Shown in pieces: positions 24,631 to 35,743 of a stretch of DNA of 39,616 nucleotides; the stretch's first letter is position 1; the number at the start of each line of letters is the position of its first letter. The notes under the pieces were generated by a model. It did not search any database, was not told where the DNA came from, and saw nothing but the letters and a program-made list of their open reading frames with translations. The position numbers were made by a program, and so were the translations under genes. Location: assembly GCA_040143965.1 (NCBI GenBank), contig JASJQH010000041.1, positions 1 through 39,616 of the forward strand, read 5' to 3'. Origin of the DNA: Basidiobolus ranarum. Taxonomy: Eukaryota; Basidiobolomycota; Basidiobolomycetes; Basidiobolales.

Positions 24631-26693
24631 CTATCCTTTGCTCATTGTTTCACAAAGCTCTAAGGTTGCAAATGGTTCTTATGCTGAATGATTAAATTCA
24701 TCATCTTGTATATGTGGATGGCAAACAAGGACTGCCAGTTGATATAAATCCAAGATAGAAAGGCAAATTATTTTGTATTATTATAATGGCATATAAACTA
24801 TTGCACTTCCTATCCAGTGGCTACACTCTTCGTTGCCAAGCCAATGCATAAACATTCCTAAAGTAGCAAGTAACGATCCATGTTCTCCATTGGGCCAACA
24901 ATTGTAAAAACCAGACTATAATAATCATTTGGTAGTGCCTAGGGCGGAAGTGAGATTCACCGTATTGTAGGAAGTTTTGTGAGAGAGAAATGTTACCATC
25001 GTGACTGGTCATTAATGCTTATATATGATAAGGACTTCGAGTTGGGCGAGACCCATTCTACGAGGATTTTTAGCATCGGTATCGATGCCTGCCACTGAAG
25101 AGAGAAATGGTGTCCAAATTATCTTTTTAACCCTGCTCAAGTTGGATTGAATAGAACGTTGGACCAAGCTAGTCAACAAAAGATCTTAGATATTTGAAAT
25201 GCTAGGTTCAACGAACTCTCACCGCAATTAATTGATTCGACGTGAATATTGATCGAATCGAGTGAGTACCTTTCAAATCCCAGTGCTTTGGTCGATTTGG
25301 CGATGGGTTTATGTTTGTATATAGTTAAATTTAGGTCATAATCGCACAATACCCACACCATACAATTTGGGTTGTCAGGATAGTTTCATCTAGAATACGA
25401 TCCAAGTAATATCACCAAATATTTAAGAATTGGGTGAGTGTACCAAGCTAAGTGGATAGAACCTTAGGGATTTTCGAAATTATTAGATGTTTCCCAGAGA
25501 ATAAACTTTATTAGCCACTACATCATCATGATGCAGATCAATCTCCGCCCAGCCCCCTTTCATCTTTTGAATTCGAGTTCGAGAAAGTTCAGCTAATAGT
25601 ATCACTGGACCGAATCTTTATCTTGATAATGATGATTGTACTGTTCAAATATCGACATATTAAATATTGTTGTAGGGTGTGTCATATCCCATGTGTGACA
25701 TTGCCTCTAAGTCTATGAGCCTTCCAATTCAAAGTTGTCCTAAATCCAAGGATTAATTGAATGATTGAAGCTTACAATCAAGCGTTTCAAGACTTCAAGA
25801 TCGAATTGAATGTGATGTCATAACATACCTTTGATAAGTACCAAGTCATATAATCGAATGAAACATCCAAGAGTATGGCGTGAAAGTAAACAAGCTCCTG
25901 GGTGTGACTTAAAAGTAAAGACCGTGTTGAATTAAGCTAGTTTGAAAAGAACTTCAGTATAATTAAGATTCTTGGATAAATAAGTGACTGGAGCCCCACA
26001 TTGGTAATGGCTTAAAGAACCAATGGGTGTAGCATCAACATCTACGTGAGTAAGAACCAAATTGTGGCCACAGCGAATAAGTACAATATTACTCTCATCA
26101 ATTACCGGAATTTAACAAATATTCCATCTGCTTTCAACATGAATATATTTCATCATCGAGTTATGTCATTAAGTTCCGAAATTTCTGTACAAGCCTCTAT
26201 ACCTTTGGCTAATAGAGATTCGTGGTCACCATTATTGAAGTTGAAAATCAATCGAAAGGGTATAGATAGAGTATACTCCTTCGTTTGGTATTCTATGTTA
26301 ATTTACTAATGAATCTAGAAGATCTACGGTAAGATATCCATTCCATATTCACATCAAAGTTGTGATGTTCTAGAAGATAATTCGAAGTATAAGATAACCA
26401 ATGCTCAAGTACACTGCAAGGACCCCACATACATCTATGTCGATGTATCATTTTGTTTACAATCTAATTCAGTTCAGTCATGACTGTCACGCTTAGAGAT
26501 CAAGTAAAAATTGACTTTACATACATCACTTCTACTGCTAATGATTTTTATTATGATGGTCGTATTCAATATACGTAATTGAGAATAAACTAAGATGCGT
26601 AGAAGGTGCCAATAAACAACTTCGGTTAAATTACAAGAATCATGGTTGATATAGCATTAGAATGAGAAGCAAGTTTGAAGAAAAAGAAGTTAT
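24631..26693. other. Intergenic region with decayed coding-like traces
   Basis: About 2 kb between the UPF0415 gene and the first GPI protein gene. Only short ORFs occur. One minus-strand stretch (25935-26048) resembles a retroelement RNase H and is listed separately. The rest shows no recognisable family and may be decayed element sequence. Confidence 0.45.
25935..26048 (-). mobile_element. Possible Ty3/Gypsy RNase H fossil fragment
   Basis: A 37-codon minus-strand stretch reads VDVDATPIG and GAPVTYLSKNLNYTE. This resembles the Ty3/Gypsy RNase H pattern (ET)DAS..IGAVL...HPVAYFSRKL in order and spacing. The element around it is broken beyond what I can delimit and no LTRs of its own are seen. 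It would be an old relic, unrelated to the solo LTR family as far as I can tell. Confidence 0.35.
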
Positions 26694-27215
26694 TTAAAGT
26701 AATTGAAGAGCCATGCATCCAACAAAAATCAAGACAGAAGACTTCGTAATAACATTCACAGATCCTACCGACTTCGAGGTACCGCTACCTGCGGCTGATG
26801 AGGATGATTGAGATCCGGAGCCGCTGCTGGAACCACTTCCCGAGCTACCATCAGCGGCTAAAATCTCAAATTGAGGACTGTAGGTAACATTGGGAGATGT
26901 ACCAATGCGAATGGCATAATCCTTCCCAGGTGCCTGAGTAGCAGGAATTTCCCATTGGTATTGACCCAGAGCAGAGTCTACACCGTTACTGATGGTGGCA
27001 ACCAGCGCGAGTGAAGTTTCCTTACCCTGCATTAAAACAATGTCATGCTTGGCTGGCATGGGAATACCATTCTCATTATCTTGCCAAGTGATGATATTCT
27101 TGGTACCAGCCTTCCAAGAAGTTTGTTGAGGAGCTGTGATGGCAACACTACCACTTGCATAAGTAACAGCAGAAGCCAAAACAGCCACAATAGAAGCGAA
27201 CTTGGTGAAGTGCAT
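26694..27215 (-). CDS. GPI-anchored Ser-rich protein, Kre9/Knh1-like domain (copy 1)
   Basis: Predicted cell-surface protein of 173 aa, no intron. Residues 1-22 are a signal peptide (FASIVAVLASAVTYASG). Residues about 23-120 form the Kre9/Knh1 N-terminal-type beta domain: AITAPQQTSWKAGTKNIITW, then DIVLMQGK, YQWEIPATQAPGKDYAIRI and YSPQFEIL. A Gly/Ser-only linker (about 122-150) follows, then a hydrophobic C-terminus (VLIFVGCMALQLL) typical of a GPI signal. The family is found in fungal walls and often linked to beta-glucan, but the role here is inferred. It shares the head with the two copies downstream on the same strand, while the linker is unique. TATAAAG lies 68 bp upstream of the ATG. 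Confidence 0.88.
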   Translation of the reverse strand: MHFTKFASIVAVLASAVTYASGSVAITAPQQTSWKAGTKNIITWQDNENGIPMPAKHDIVLMQGKETSLALVATISNGVDSALGQYQWEIPATQAPGKDYAIRIGTSPNVTYSPQFEILAADGSSGSGSSSGSGSQSSSSAAGSGTSKSVGSVNVITKSSVLIFVGCMALQLL

Positions 27216-27282
27216 ATTAGTAGATCAATACGAGAAGGTTTGTTGCTTTGAACTCTAAATAGTTGTGACATATTTCTTGACT

Positions 27283-27289
27283 CTTTATA
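27283..27289 (-). promoter_or_regulatory. TATA box, GPI protein copy 1
   Basis: TATAAAG on the minus strand, 68 bp before the ATG at 27215. The same spacing recurs in both paralogues, which supports function. Confidence 0.6.
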
Positions 27290-27290
27290 C

Positions 27291-29510
27291 TGTTGGTGTT
27301 TGGAATAGAAACGATCTTACCCTGAACAGTAAGATTAAGTAGCTCATTTCTTCGATAATTAATTAGCGGTGAAAGAGTATCTTCAGTCTTACATGATGAC
27401 TAAATTTTAATTACCACGTCACGTCATGCCTAATCTGGGTAGGTAATATATGCATATTTCCACTCCAGATGGTACGAAGACCAGCTCACTTTTCATGATA
27501 CCCTCAAAGGGCGTGATGATGTGCGTGTGCGACATAAGGAACTATTATACTAAAACAAGATGTTGTTCGTGATCATCCGATCATTTCTCTTCTTAACATA
27601 CCGTTGATGAGATGGAGTATAGCGGGTAACACTAATGTTGACAATCTACCACTTCACGTTAGTCTGCCAAGGTCCATCTGAGTACCCATTGGATAGTAGA
27701 CATCGAAGAACAAATTTTTCTGCCAATCAGCGTTCGGAGTCTAGATACCACAATTACTGCTACGATGAAAGATCATAAAGGTAAGGATCTTGATCAGTGA
27801 AACACTCGAATTCGTTGACTAAAGCAATGAAGATCGTCAGTCAATGTTATTATCCACTCGACGATCAAATTTAGTCGAATAACCCATCGCTGATATCGCC
27901 TGAGATAAACGGAGTGAATCTTGCAGTCCAAACCCTCATTCTCAATGACATATATTGCCAGCTTTCAACCCACCATCCATCTTCTAGTACTTTACTACAC
28001 GCAACATGATCGGTCCGAATCATTGGATTCTCGCAATTCTTGAATGGAGTCTAAAACGATAGGGGAGAGGAACTGGAAAGACCTAGGATACAGCATGCCT
28101 TTGCTGAGTGGTGATTACAATGGCCAGCACAGATAAAATGCGTGTTGAGTCGGAAGTGATATGGAAGTGATCAACGATCTAAAATTGGATCTGGGAGCGT
28201 ACTGTATCTAACTTGCACAATATAGCTCATATAGAGCAATTACTAGACTAGAAGTTCACTCGTCTGATATTGCCAAAGAGGGGTGAAGCGCCATGTTAAA
28301 GAGAGTGTGTGTCACAGAATATTCCAGATATACGCGTTGAGAGCAAATGCCCGTCGGATGAGGGAATCACCACCTGAATCGAGATAATAACAAAAGGATG
28401 CAAGTGCGACCAATCACGGGTGGGCTGGAAGAATCCATGGTTGATCCTTTCTTCATAGATCCTGTCCAAGGGCAATGAGGCTAGTATCCGAGTGTTTCCA
28501 AGTTCATATTCGGGATCAACGAACTGACCTCCCAGTACGCTCTATAATTCTCAACCACTGCTCGTTGTTTTATATATAACCCGTATATAATTCTTTCTGA
28601 GGTGGTAAAGGTTGCAGAAACAAACGACGGATTAAATGAGAAACCAGAATAGCCTAATTGATATCTGCCCAGAGGATACTTCCCAAATTAACAGTAGGAG
28701 TAAGTTGAAGGGACAAGCAATTCCGTTTTTAGAAATATATTGATTGTTCTATATGCCCAAGTTCCCACAAGAATTCAGAAACAAAGATTCGTGATGATTT
28801 CGATGATTTCGATGCTACAACTGAAAGCAGTGCCGTAAACGATACCCTGTTTTCTGTTGAGGGCCCGATGATAGATACTCAAATGATTGTGAGATGTAGG
28901 TTTCTCATGTGATGACTTTTTATAGAAATCGATTTTGGCGTTTGGTATGCGGCTTGATTAGAGGTTGGCGGAGAGTGTTTCACAAAACAGTCACACCATC
29001 TTTTGGGGAATCCACGGGGAGAACCAATGTAGAATTTAGTATAGATCTCGGTTGATGAAACCACCCAATATCAAACATTGTTATTTCAGTTTCAACGTGT
29101 CGGTGTTACACATCAAGGATGAACACGATTTGTAAGTCTAAGCCAAGTATTTTTGCAGTCTTTGCATCCACGGTCTACCCATCCATAGCCACATCTCGAC
29201 CCATTTGTAACTAAATCTACGTGGTGACTATACCAGGCAACGGATTAATTTGTCTAATTAAGTTATTCTGAATCCATTGAATCCAATTGAACATCGTGCC
29301 TATCTTGGTTAAACTCAACGTTGAACATTCGACGGATCAATTTCTACTCTTACTGAGATTTGGAGCTTGGGTTTATATTGCCATATTATAAATCCAGGTT
29401 TTATTGAGTCTCAATAGTGAATGTTGATTAAAGGTAATACAGGAGCGAATCTGGGTATAGACCATGAAAATGTTGAATTGTTAAATGGGATTTTGCTGCT
29501 TCTATACTAC
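27291..29510. other. Intergenic region between GPI copies 1 and 2
   Basis: About 2.2 kb with only short, unrecognised ORFs (for example 28879-29064 minus). I looked for a decayed fourth paralogue (WKAG, IITW, YSP blocks) and saw none. A GATGATTTC doublet at about 28794-28811 is the only simple repeat noted. Confidence 0.5.
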
Positions 29511-30200
29511 TTATTGTAGAGCAATGAATACAAGGCCAACAACACCAATTAATAATCCTGGTCTGATAATGGCACCACCGGAGCTAGGGGTTTTGGTGGG
29601 TTGAGGAACACTGGGGACAGGAGTGGATGCACCGTTAGAAGTTTGAGCGACGCTGCTTTTGCTAGGAACAACTACACCGCTGGATTGCTGAGCGGGTTGG
29701 GTTGATGCACTGCCACTGGGGGTTTTTGAAGGTTGAACGGTATTGCTGGAGCTTTGAGGAGGTTGACTAGTGTTGCTAGGGCTTTGGGAAGGTTGACTAG
29801 GAGTTGTAGTGTTGCTGGATGCGGGGGGTGCAACTCCTCCAGCGACAATTTCGAAAGCTGGGCTGTAGAAAACGACAGGTGGATTACCTAGACGAATAGA
29901 ATAATCATTGGCAGGAGCTTGTCCTGCTGGAATATCCCATTTGTATTGTCCCGAAGCAGAATCAACGCTGGAGGCAATAGTAGACACCAATTGAAGTGAA
30001 GTAGGTTTGCCTTGCATGAGACTAATATCAAAAGTAGCTGGCATAGGTTCACCTTCGTTGTTTTCGGTCCAGGTGATAATGTTGCTGGACCCTGCCTTCC
30101 ATGATGCACCCAAAGGAGCAGTAATGGCAGCATCGGCATTTACATAGGTGACAACAGAGCTAAGAACAGCTATCAAGGTAGTGAGGTGAGAGAAATGCAT
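29511..30200 (-). CDS. GPI-anchored Ser/Thr/Pro-rich protein, Kre9/Knh1-like (copy 2)
   Basis: 229 aa, intronless paralogue of copy 1. Signal peptide (LTTLIAVLSSVVTYVNA), then the Kre9/Knh1-like domain: AITAPLGASWKAGSSNIITW, DISLMQGKPTSLQLVSTI, YKWDIPAGQAPANDYSIRL and YSPAFEIV. A long Ser/Thr/Pro/Gln linker follows (about 125-205), built in part from 10-residue units (PSQSPSNTSQ, PPQSSSNTVQ). It ends in a hydrophobic GPI-type tail (LLIGVVGLVFIALQ). Heavy O-glycosylation of the linker is likely by composition. The linker is the longest of the three and grew by tandem duplication. TATAAATA lies 61 bp upstream of the ATG. Confidence 0.9.
   Translation of the reverse strand: MHFSHLTTLIAVLSSVVTYVNADAAITAPLGASWKAGSSNIITWTENNEGEPMPATFDISLMQGKPTSLQLVSTIASSVDSASGQYKWDIPAGQAPANDYSIRLGNPPVVFYSPAFEIVAGGVAPPASSNTTTPSQPSQSPSNTSQPPQSSSNTVQPSKTPSGSASTQPAQQSSGVVVPSKSSVAQTSNGASTPVPSVPQPTKTPSSGGAIIRPGLLIGVVGLVFIALQ
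29730..29818 (-). repeat. 30-bp tandem repeat in the copy 2 linker
   Basis: Three imperfect 30-bp units begin AGGTTGA at 29730, 29760 and 29790 (plus-strand view). They encode 10-residue Ser/Pro/Gln-rich units in frame. The unit length is a multiple of three, so copy-number change would keep the frame. Confidence 0.7.
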
Positions 30201-30260
30201 TGTATGTAAATAGGGAAAGCAGTAGTGTGGATGGTTTTCACAACTGGATGAGTTAACAAC

Positions 30261-30268
30261 TATTTATA
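30261..30268 (-). promoter_or_regulatory. TATA box, GPI protein copy 2
   Basis: TATAAATA on the minus strand, 61 bp before the ATG at 30200. Confidence 0.6.
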
Positions 30269-30643
30269 CATTTGATTCAGCTTCCGGTCTTAATATCAGT
30301 CACGGATTTCATTTCATTTATGTAGCACAGGTTGCACTTTTGTCAATATCTCAGTTGACAATGACGTAGAGATTCGTTAACCTAGCAACCATCATATATG
30401 TTGTTCTAGTTATGAACTGATATGGTTGATTGATCGAATTAATCAGTTGAAATCAAATGGTACTAATATTACCATGGTCCAATCCGATGTCATTTACCGT
30501 TAACATATTCAGCCACCACTCAAATCGATCGATCGAGTTGACATTTAGCACATTATATAGATCGCTAGTTTTGTTTACAATAATATTCTTTATTCAGATT
30601 TAAACAAATTTACCAACACATTCAAATACATTTTCAAAATCAA
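30269..30643. other. Spacer between GPI copies 2 and 3
   Basis: About 375 bp holding the upstream region of copy 2 and the 3' region of copy 3. Nothing else is recognised apart from a short GATCGATCGA run near 30526. Confidence 0.5.
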
Positions 30644-31249
30644 CTACATAAACAAGCTGGCAATATAGCCTGCAATTGCGACGCTTCCCAAATTGAAGGC
30701 CATATTTACGGCGCCTCCATTATGGGCAGGTGTGGTGGACGGAGTGTGAGACGTGGCGGGTGTGGCAACAGGATTGGCGTTGCTACTACCTCCGCTATTC
30801 TGTGGGGTAGATTGAGCAGGTGCAGATGTTGATCCTGCAGGAGCATTACTCTGGTCTGGAGCGACTCCTCCTCCTTGCTCCCCATTTGCACCTACGATCT
30901 CGAAGTAAGGACTGTATGCTACATCCGGAGGTGTTCCAATACGGATGGAATAATCCTTAGCTGGGGCTTGGTTAGCTGGTATATTCCATGAGAACTGGCC
31001 AGCTGATGAATCAACTTGCGAAACCACACTACTTACAAGCTGTAAGGCGGTCATTTTACCTTCCATTAAAGCAATATCAAACTTGGCTGGCATTGGTTTT
31101 CCATCACCATTGTCTGTCCAAGTGATGATATTAGTTGTGCCAGCTTTCCAAGAGCTCATTAAAGGAGCGGTGATAGCTACACTAGCGTGGACATAAGTAA
31201 CGGAAGTGCCGATAATGGCGATGAAGGCAGTGAGATAAGTGAGATGCAT
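30644..31249 (-). CDS. GPI-anchored Ser/Thr-rich protein, Kre9/Knh1-like (copy 3)
   Basis: 201 aa from the ATG at 31249. A further upstream in-frame ATG would add 11 residues, but the chosen start aligns with MHF/MHL of the paralogues and leaves a 66-bp TATA distance. Signal peptide (LTAFIAIIGTSVTYVHA), domain blocks AITAPLMSSWKAGTTNIITW, DIALMEGK, FSWNIPANQAPAKDYSIRI and YSPYFEIV. A Gly/Ser/Thr/Pro/Gln/Ala linker follows, then the tail LGSVAIAGYIASLFM. The head is closer to copy 2 than to copy 1 in LQLVS and PPxVxYSP. Wall or membrane anchoring is inferred from architecture. Confidence 0.89.
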   Translation of the reverse strand: MHLTYLTAFIAIIGTSVTYVHASVAITAPLMSSWKAGTTNIITWTDNGDGKPMPAKFDIALMEGKMTALQLVSSVVSQVDSSAGQFSWNIPANQAPAKDYSIRIGTPPDVAYSPYFEIVGANGEQGGGVAPDQSNAPAGSTSAPAQSTPQNSGGSSNANPVATPATSHTPSTTPAHNGGAVNMAFNLGSVAIAGYIASLFM

Positions 31250-31314
31250 GATCGTAAGGTACCAACAGGTTATTAGAGACAACTGAGATACTTGTTGATA
31301 GCGGCCTATATTCA

Positions 31315-31322
31315 GCTTTATA
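31315..31322 (-). promoter_or_regulatory. TATA box, GPI protein copy 3
   Basis: TATAAAGC on the minus strand, 66 bp before the chosen ATG at 31249. Confidence 0.6.
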
Positions 31323-33791
31323 TGAAATTGACATTTGACAAATTTAAAAATAAATATTTAATGTTCATTAAAATGAATACACTAATATGCTAACATGATT
31401 CACCTCTAAGCGAATGGAGATGTTCACCAATCAATTACCAGAAGGAGGCTCCTATGGGCTCTATCCATTCGCGATGATCTAACTTGCGCTCGGCGGTCAA
31501 GGATGAGTATACTGCATATTTGGAATTTTCCTGACGATTGATGTTCTATACGCAGATTAGTGCTGAGCAATAGCATGGATGGATTTATTTTGGTAACCTA
31601 TCTAGCCTGATAATTATTCATTTACCCTTTGAGACCTCAAAAATATCCACTTATTGAACAGAACAATCTTAAAACTTTCTGCAGTGACAAGAAGGGAGTG
31701 CTTATGTAACTCATCCATCCTATTGGCGTGTATGGTCTCTATGTTTAGGCTGTCGGAAACCCTAAGCCAGCTCATCCAATATGTAGCTTGCGATGTACAA
31801 AGACATTTATTTATACCAAATCAATGATCTATACTCATCGGTATTTGCTGACAGAAGGCCGTGACTAAAGTATCTCATTTATTTGTAATTACATGTGTAT
31901 CAGCCAGCATACTCACCGATAGTCACTTTATTTGAAGCGCCAATATTTGTGACTACTCTCACCAAGAGATTTTACCCTCAAGCTCTCTACTAGCTTACCC
32001 AGATCCTACCGCTGTTAATGTGTGTGTGTTGGTACGAATGCCAACATGAACCGATGAAATCTAGCTAAGGATTCATCATTAATGAATAATTTTAGCGCCA
32101 AGTCTGACAAATCAATATTTCAGCATTTGATGAAGACCAGTAACACTAATACTCAATCATTCACCCCGTGTGTATTGTCCAGCTCATTCTTGCTTGTAAA
32201 GTTCAAATGAGTATATTGAAACTTATAATAAAAGGCGGGATCTAATCCGGATACCCCATGGGAACCGGATAGTGGCCAAATATCTATACAACACTGAAAC
32301 CAGAATTCATTCCAGTGTCGGAGTTACTTTTCCTTATTCTCAACCCTAGGTGGAGGGGCCAGTCAGTGTGTGGAAACTGAGACCACTTGGCGAATGCTCG
32401 GAGCCCCAAGAGATCTCCTTTCGTGTAGCTGTTACTGTGTTGCCTCACTGATTTTTAAAAGCCACTTTTCAGAGCATTTGTGTGGTTGTATTAGCAACTC
32501 ACGATGTCCAACATTAAGATTCCGCATCTGACTTGTCTCAGTGATGATGATCCAGCGATAACGGCCTATTTTTAAAATGAATATTGACTAATCGTGGCCA
32601 GTCATATATTCGGATATTTGTTTTCAATTCTGCTCCAAACCTTGAACCAAATACTCACAAGTTGTACCAATTTAGATACCTCGAGAGCTCCTCTGCACAT
32701 ATTAGCCAATCATCAGTAGATCCTCGAGAGCATCGGGTTCGTTCAATTGATCTGGATGATGGCAGCATGTCAGATTCGTGATGACCATCAATTGGTTCTC
32801 AACTTCACCACAGCAATATCTATTTACAAGCAAATGGATTTCTGGATTTATTTTGACGCTTTGTTCCAAGGAACATGAAACTCGATAAAATCACAAGATT
32901 GCTATCCTAGACACCCTCGGCATCTAGCGTCATCAGTTAGCATTTCATCCATTTAGACAGCACCCAAGGCATAAACGAGCGATCTCCATGCTTTCTAATG
33001 ATTCCTAAAAGAGGTATTTCTGACGAACAAGCTGAGGATCTGCCATCACAACCAATATGTTCTGGAAATAACTCAATCTGAGGGTGTATCGATTGAGTGG
33101 AATGGGATTGGATTGAACAGCTACTTATGTTTAAGGATGCATCCCAATGAAAATGTATACCATCGCTTATTGGGTGGAAGATGCATGGAATGCTCCATTA
33201 GTGGCTATGGATTTGGAGAAGTTGTGAATGTCCTTCTGGTTACTAGTGCGCTCGCTCGAGATATTCGGATCATGCATTGATGGATCATACTAGCTGGTTA
33301 TTCAAGAAACAATTACTAGCGCTTGTTTCCAGTAAAGATCCCCGGGCCTCTCAGAAATAGTATCAAACCATTGGCTTGTCAATCTTCTCCAATCAATGTT
33401 TTGGGCGGCATATTCCGTATGTAATTGACCAATATTTCACTCTAAATTCAATGATCACTACCTGAGTATACGACACCTTATGCATTGTTTCATATTCTAG
33501 TGTCTAATGTCACTGTAGCATTTCATATGACATACAAATATATCATGATACTACGAGCTTGATTGGTCATCTCTTGCTTACGAGTTACAACAGCGTTGTC
33601 TTAAGCTCTTTAATGTCGGTGCGCCTTTCCTCAATTGAATGCAGTCATGATTCAATTCAAGACAACTCGCTACCACTGCTTCATTTAGTATACATTGGGT
33701 GGGCTCAATTTATTCTTTTGATCTTGTCTAGGAAATCACTTGGCACTCCTTACATTAGGATCAATTAGAAACAGAGTATACACAAAAGGGT
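31323..33791. other. Intergenic, no clear gene
   Basis: About 2.5 kb. Short ORFs at 32584-32781 and 33559-33768 (plus) lack domain, splice or promoter support. A short (TG)n run lies near 32021. I see nothing else. Confidence 0.5.
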
Positions 33792-35743
33792 TTACTGTGC
33801 CAACTCAATGATTAAGTTTTTGTAAAACTTGATGGCAAAAAGGTACTCTTTAACCGGAATAAACTCATCGTGGTCATGAAGGAGTCCTGGTGTGTTGAGA
33901 AACGGAGATATCCCTAAAGCTGGAACCCCGGATTGTCTTACGAACCTGTTTGGGGAGAGGAAACACTGATATGTTAGAATGATATACAAAACACAGCTAG
34001 CAGTTGAAAGTTTACCGCGCGTCTATAATATGAATAAAGTAATTAGTTGAGTTCAGAGTTGGGTCAACTTGGTATTTTGTTACCTGTGGTACCGGGCATG
34101 ATATCTGGGATGAAGTCGTAATTGCTAAATACAAGCGTGAGAAATGGATGTAAGAAACTGAATCAAATATTATTCTTACTGTTTCTGGCAAGCAGATTGA
34201 AATCTTTGCCACCATTTGGGGTTTGAGTCAATAGGCGTAATGATGGGCTTCGGGAAAAAGGTAATAAATTCCAACTTGGCACTATATACGGGTTTAGGTA
34301 TAAGTATGGGAAATCAAGAAATTACACAATCGGTCTAGGATTTACTTGTTCTCTTCGGCAGATTTCTTCACCATGGCCATTACTTTATCCGGATCATCGT
34401 TAGGTGAAATACGAATGTCAAATACTAAAAGAATCGGTCACTTTGAGCTCTAACAAATGTAAAGAAAAGTTTCAACAAATCATTTACCAGCTTCAACATT
34501 TCCTGGGACTACATTTGGTTGTACACCGCTCTGATGATGGAAGTACTTTAGTAACTATTTGAATATCAGAGAAGCAAGTCTCTTACCTTTAGCATGGTTA
34601 AATTAATGGTAGTAACTTGTCCCAAAGTTAGTTTTCCTTCACTTTCATCAAGTTTTTTCTTTTGCTCAGCGCGGTATTTGAGCAGTGTATCCGCACTGTT
34701 CAGCTGTGATCATATATCAGTAACTCTAATTATAGTAGCTATTGAGTATGAAGACTTACTAGGCCTTCCACTGCAGTGTTTTCTACAAACTTCAATCCAT
34801 GCCCTGTGTTTCCTTCGAAAATAAATTTGATCCACCTTAAACCATTAAAAGGTTAATCTAAATAACATTTATGTGACTTAATTTTCTTGCTAAATACCAT
34901 GGTGCTCGCTCGCCATAGAATACTCGTAGGGTCCCATCAGGGTTAGGTAGTCCTTCATCTAAAAACAACCCGATGTTAAGATCGCGGAATTCTTGAGTCT
35001 TTGAAAATAGCTCCCATCCTTTGGCTCCACCAACCTCTTCATCTAAAAAAGAAAGATTGTATTTTTACGAATCAATATTGAAAATACTGCATACAAGATA
35101 AGATATGTCAAGTCAACCTGGAGCAAAGATCACGTGGATTGTGTTACGAAGTTGGATGGACTCGGACTGCAACTCGCGAATGGCCTCTAAATGCCTAAAG
35201 GTATTGTAGTAGACGTATCAATAACACTTCCCCATTGTGTATATTTTACTACATATATCGGTGTTTACGCTATTCCAATAGATTTCATATCCTGAGCGCC
35301 ACGAGCATAAATCACCTCTCCATGCCCAGTTACTTCCGCAAGATCAGCAGCAAATGGATCGTGGGTCCAGTTTTCCTTTTAAATAATAGAAATTGTGTAT
35401 ATCTGAGCAGAAGAGAGGTTTTTAATACACTTAAATTGTACCTTATAAACAGGAACTACATCCATATGAGAGTTTAATGCCAAACTGGGCTCCTCTGGGT
35501 GAGTACCAGGCAAAGTAATGATTATCAGTGGGTTTTTTGGAGAAAGCTGTGGTGAAAAAGTTAGTTGTCGCATAAAGAGTATTTTTAGGATTAGTTTAAT
35601 ATCACTTCAGTTATTTTGTACTGCAATTTCATCTCCTTTGCCTGCTCAACAATATACTCCACTGAGGAGGTATAGTCAGGGTTGGGATGAATTGCATAAA
35701 CACGTAAATACTCCTGTAAGCGTTGCACCTGTGGTAGAGTCAT
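33792..35743 (-). CDS. ACY1: Aminoacylase-1 (M20 metallopeptidase family)
   Basis: Zinc enzyme that hydrolyses N-acyl-L-amino acids, normally cytosolic. Thirteen exons inferred: 35743-35606, 35546-35442, 35375-35269, 35194-35118, 35042-34898, 34835-34760, 34703-34587, 34530-34488, 34424-34346, 34281-34180, 34124-34084, 34022-34016, 33945-33792 (1191 nt, 396 aa; human 408). Metal-site blocks are all present: NSHMDVVPV (His73, Asp75), ARGAQDMK (Asp110), PDEEVGG (Glu144 catalytic base, Glu145), FLDEG (Glu172), TGHG (His203) and LLHDHDE near the C-terminus (His369 or His371). The PGTTDARF and VPALGISP blocks match ACY1 rather than Cps1 or DapE. No signal peptide, which fits a cytosolic enzyme. 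Odd: exon 12 is only 7 nt and carries the Asp-Ala-Arg of TDAR. Confidence 0.94.

Noticed and set aside
26046-26309. Plus-strand 87-codon ORF
   Set aside because: No family resemblance or promoter, and it lies beside a retroelement-like stretch on the other strand. Probably chance.
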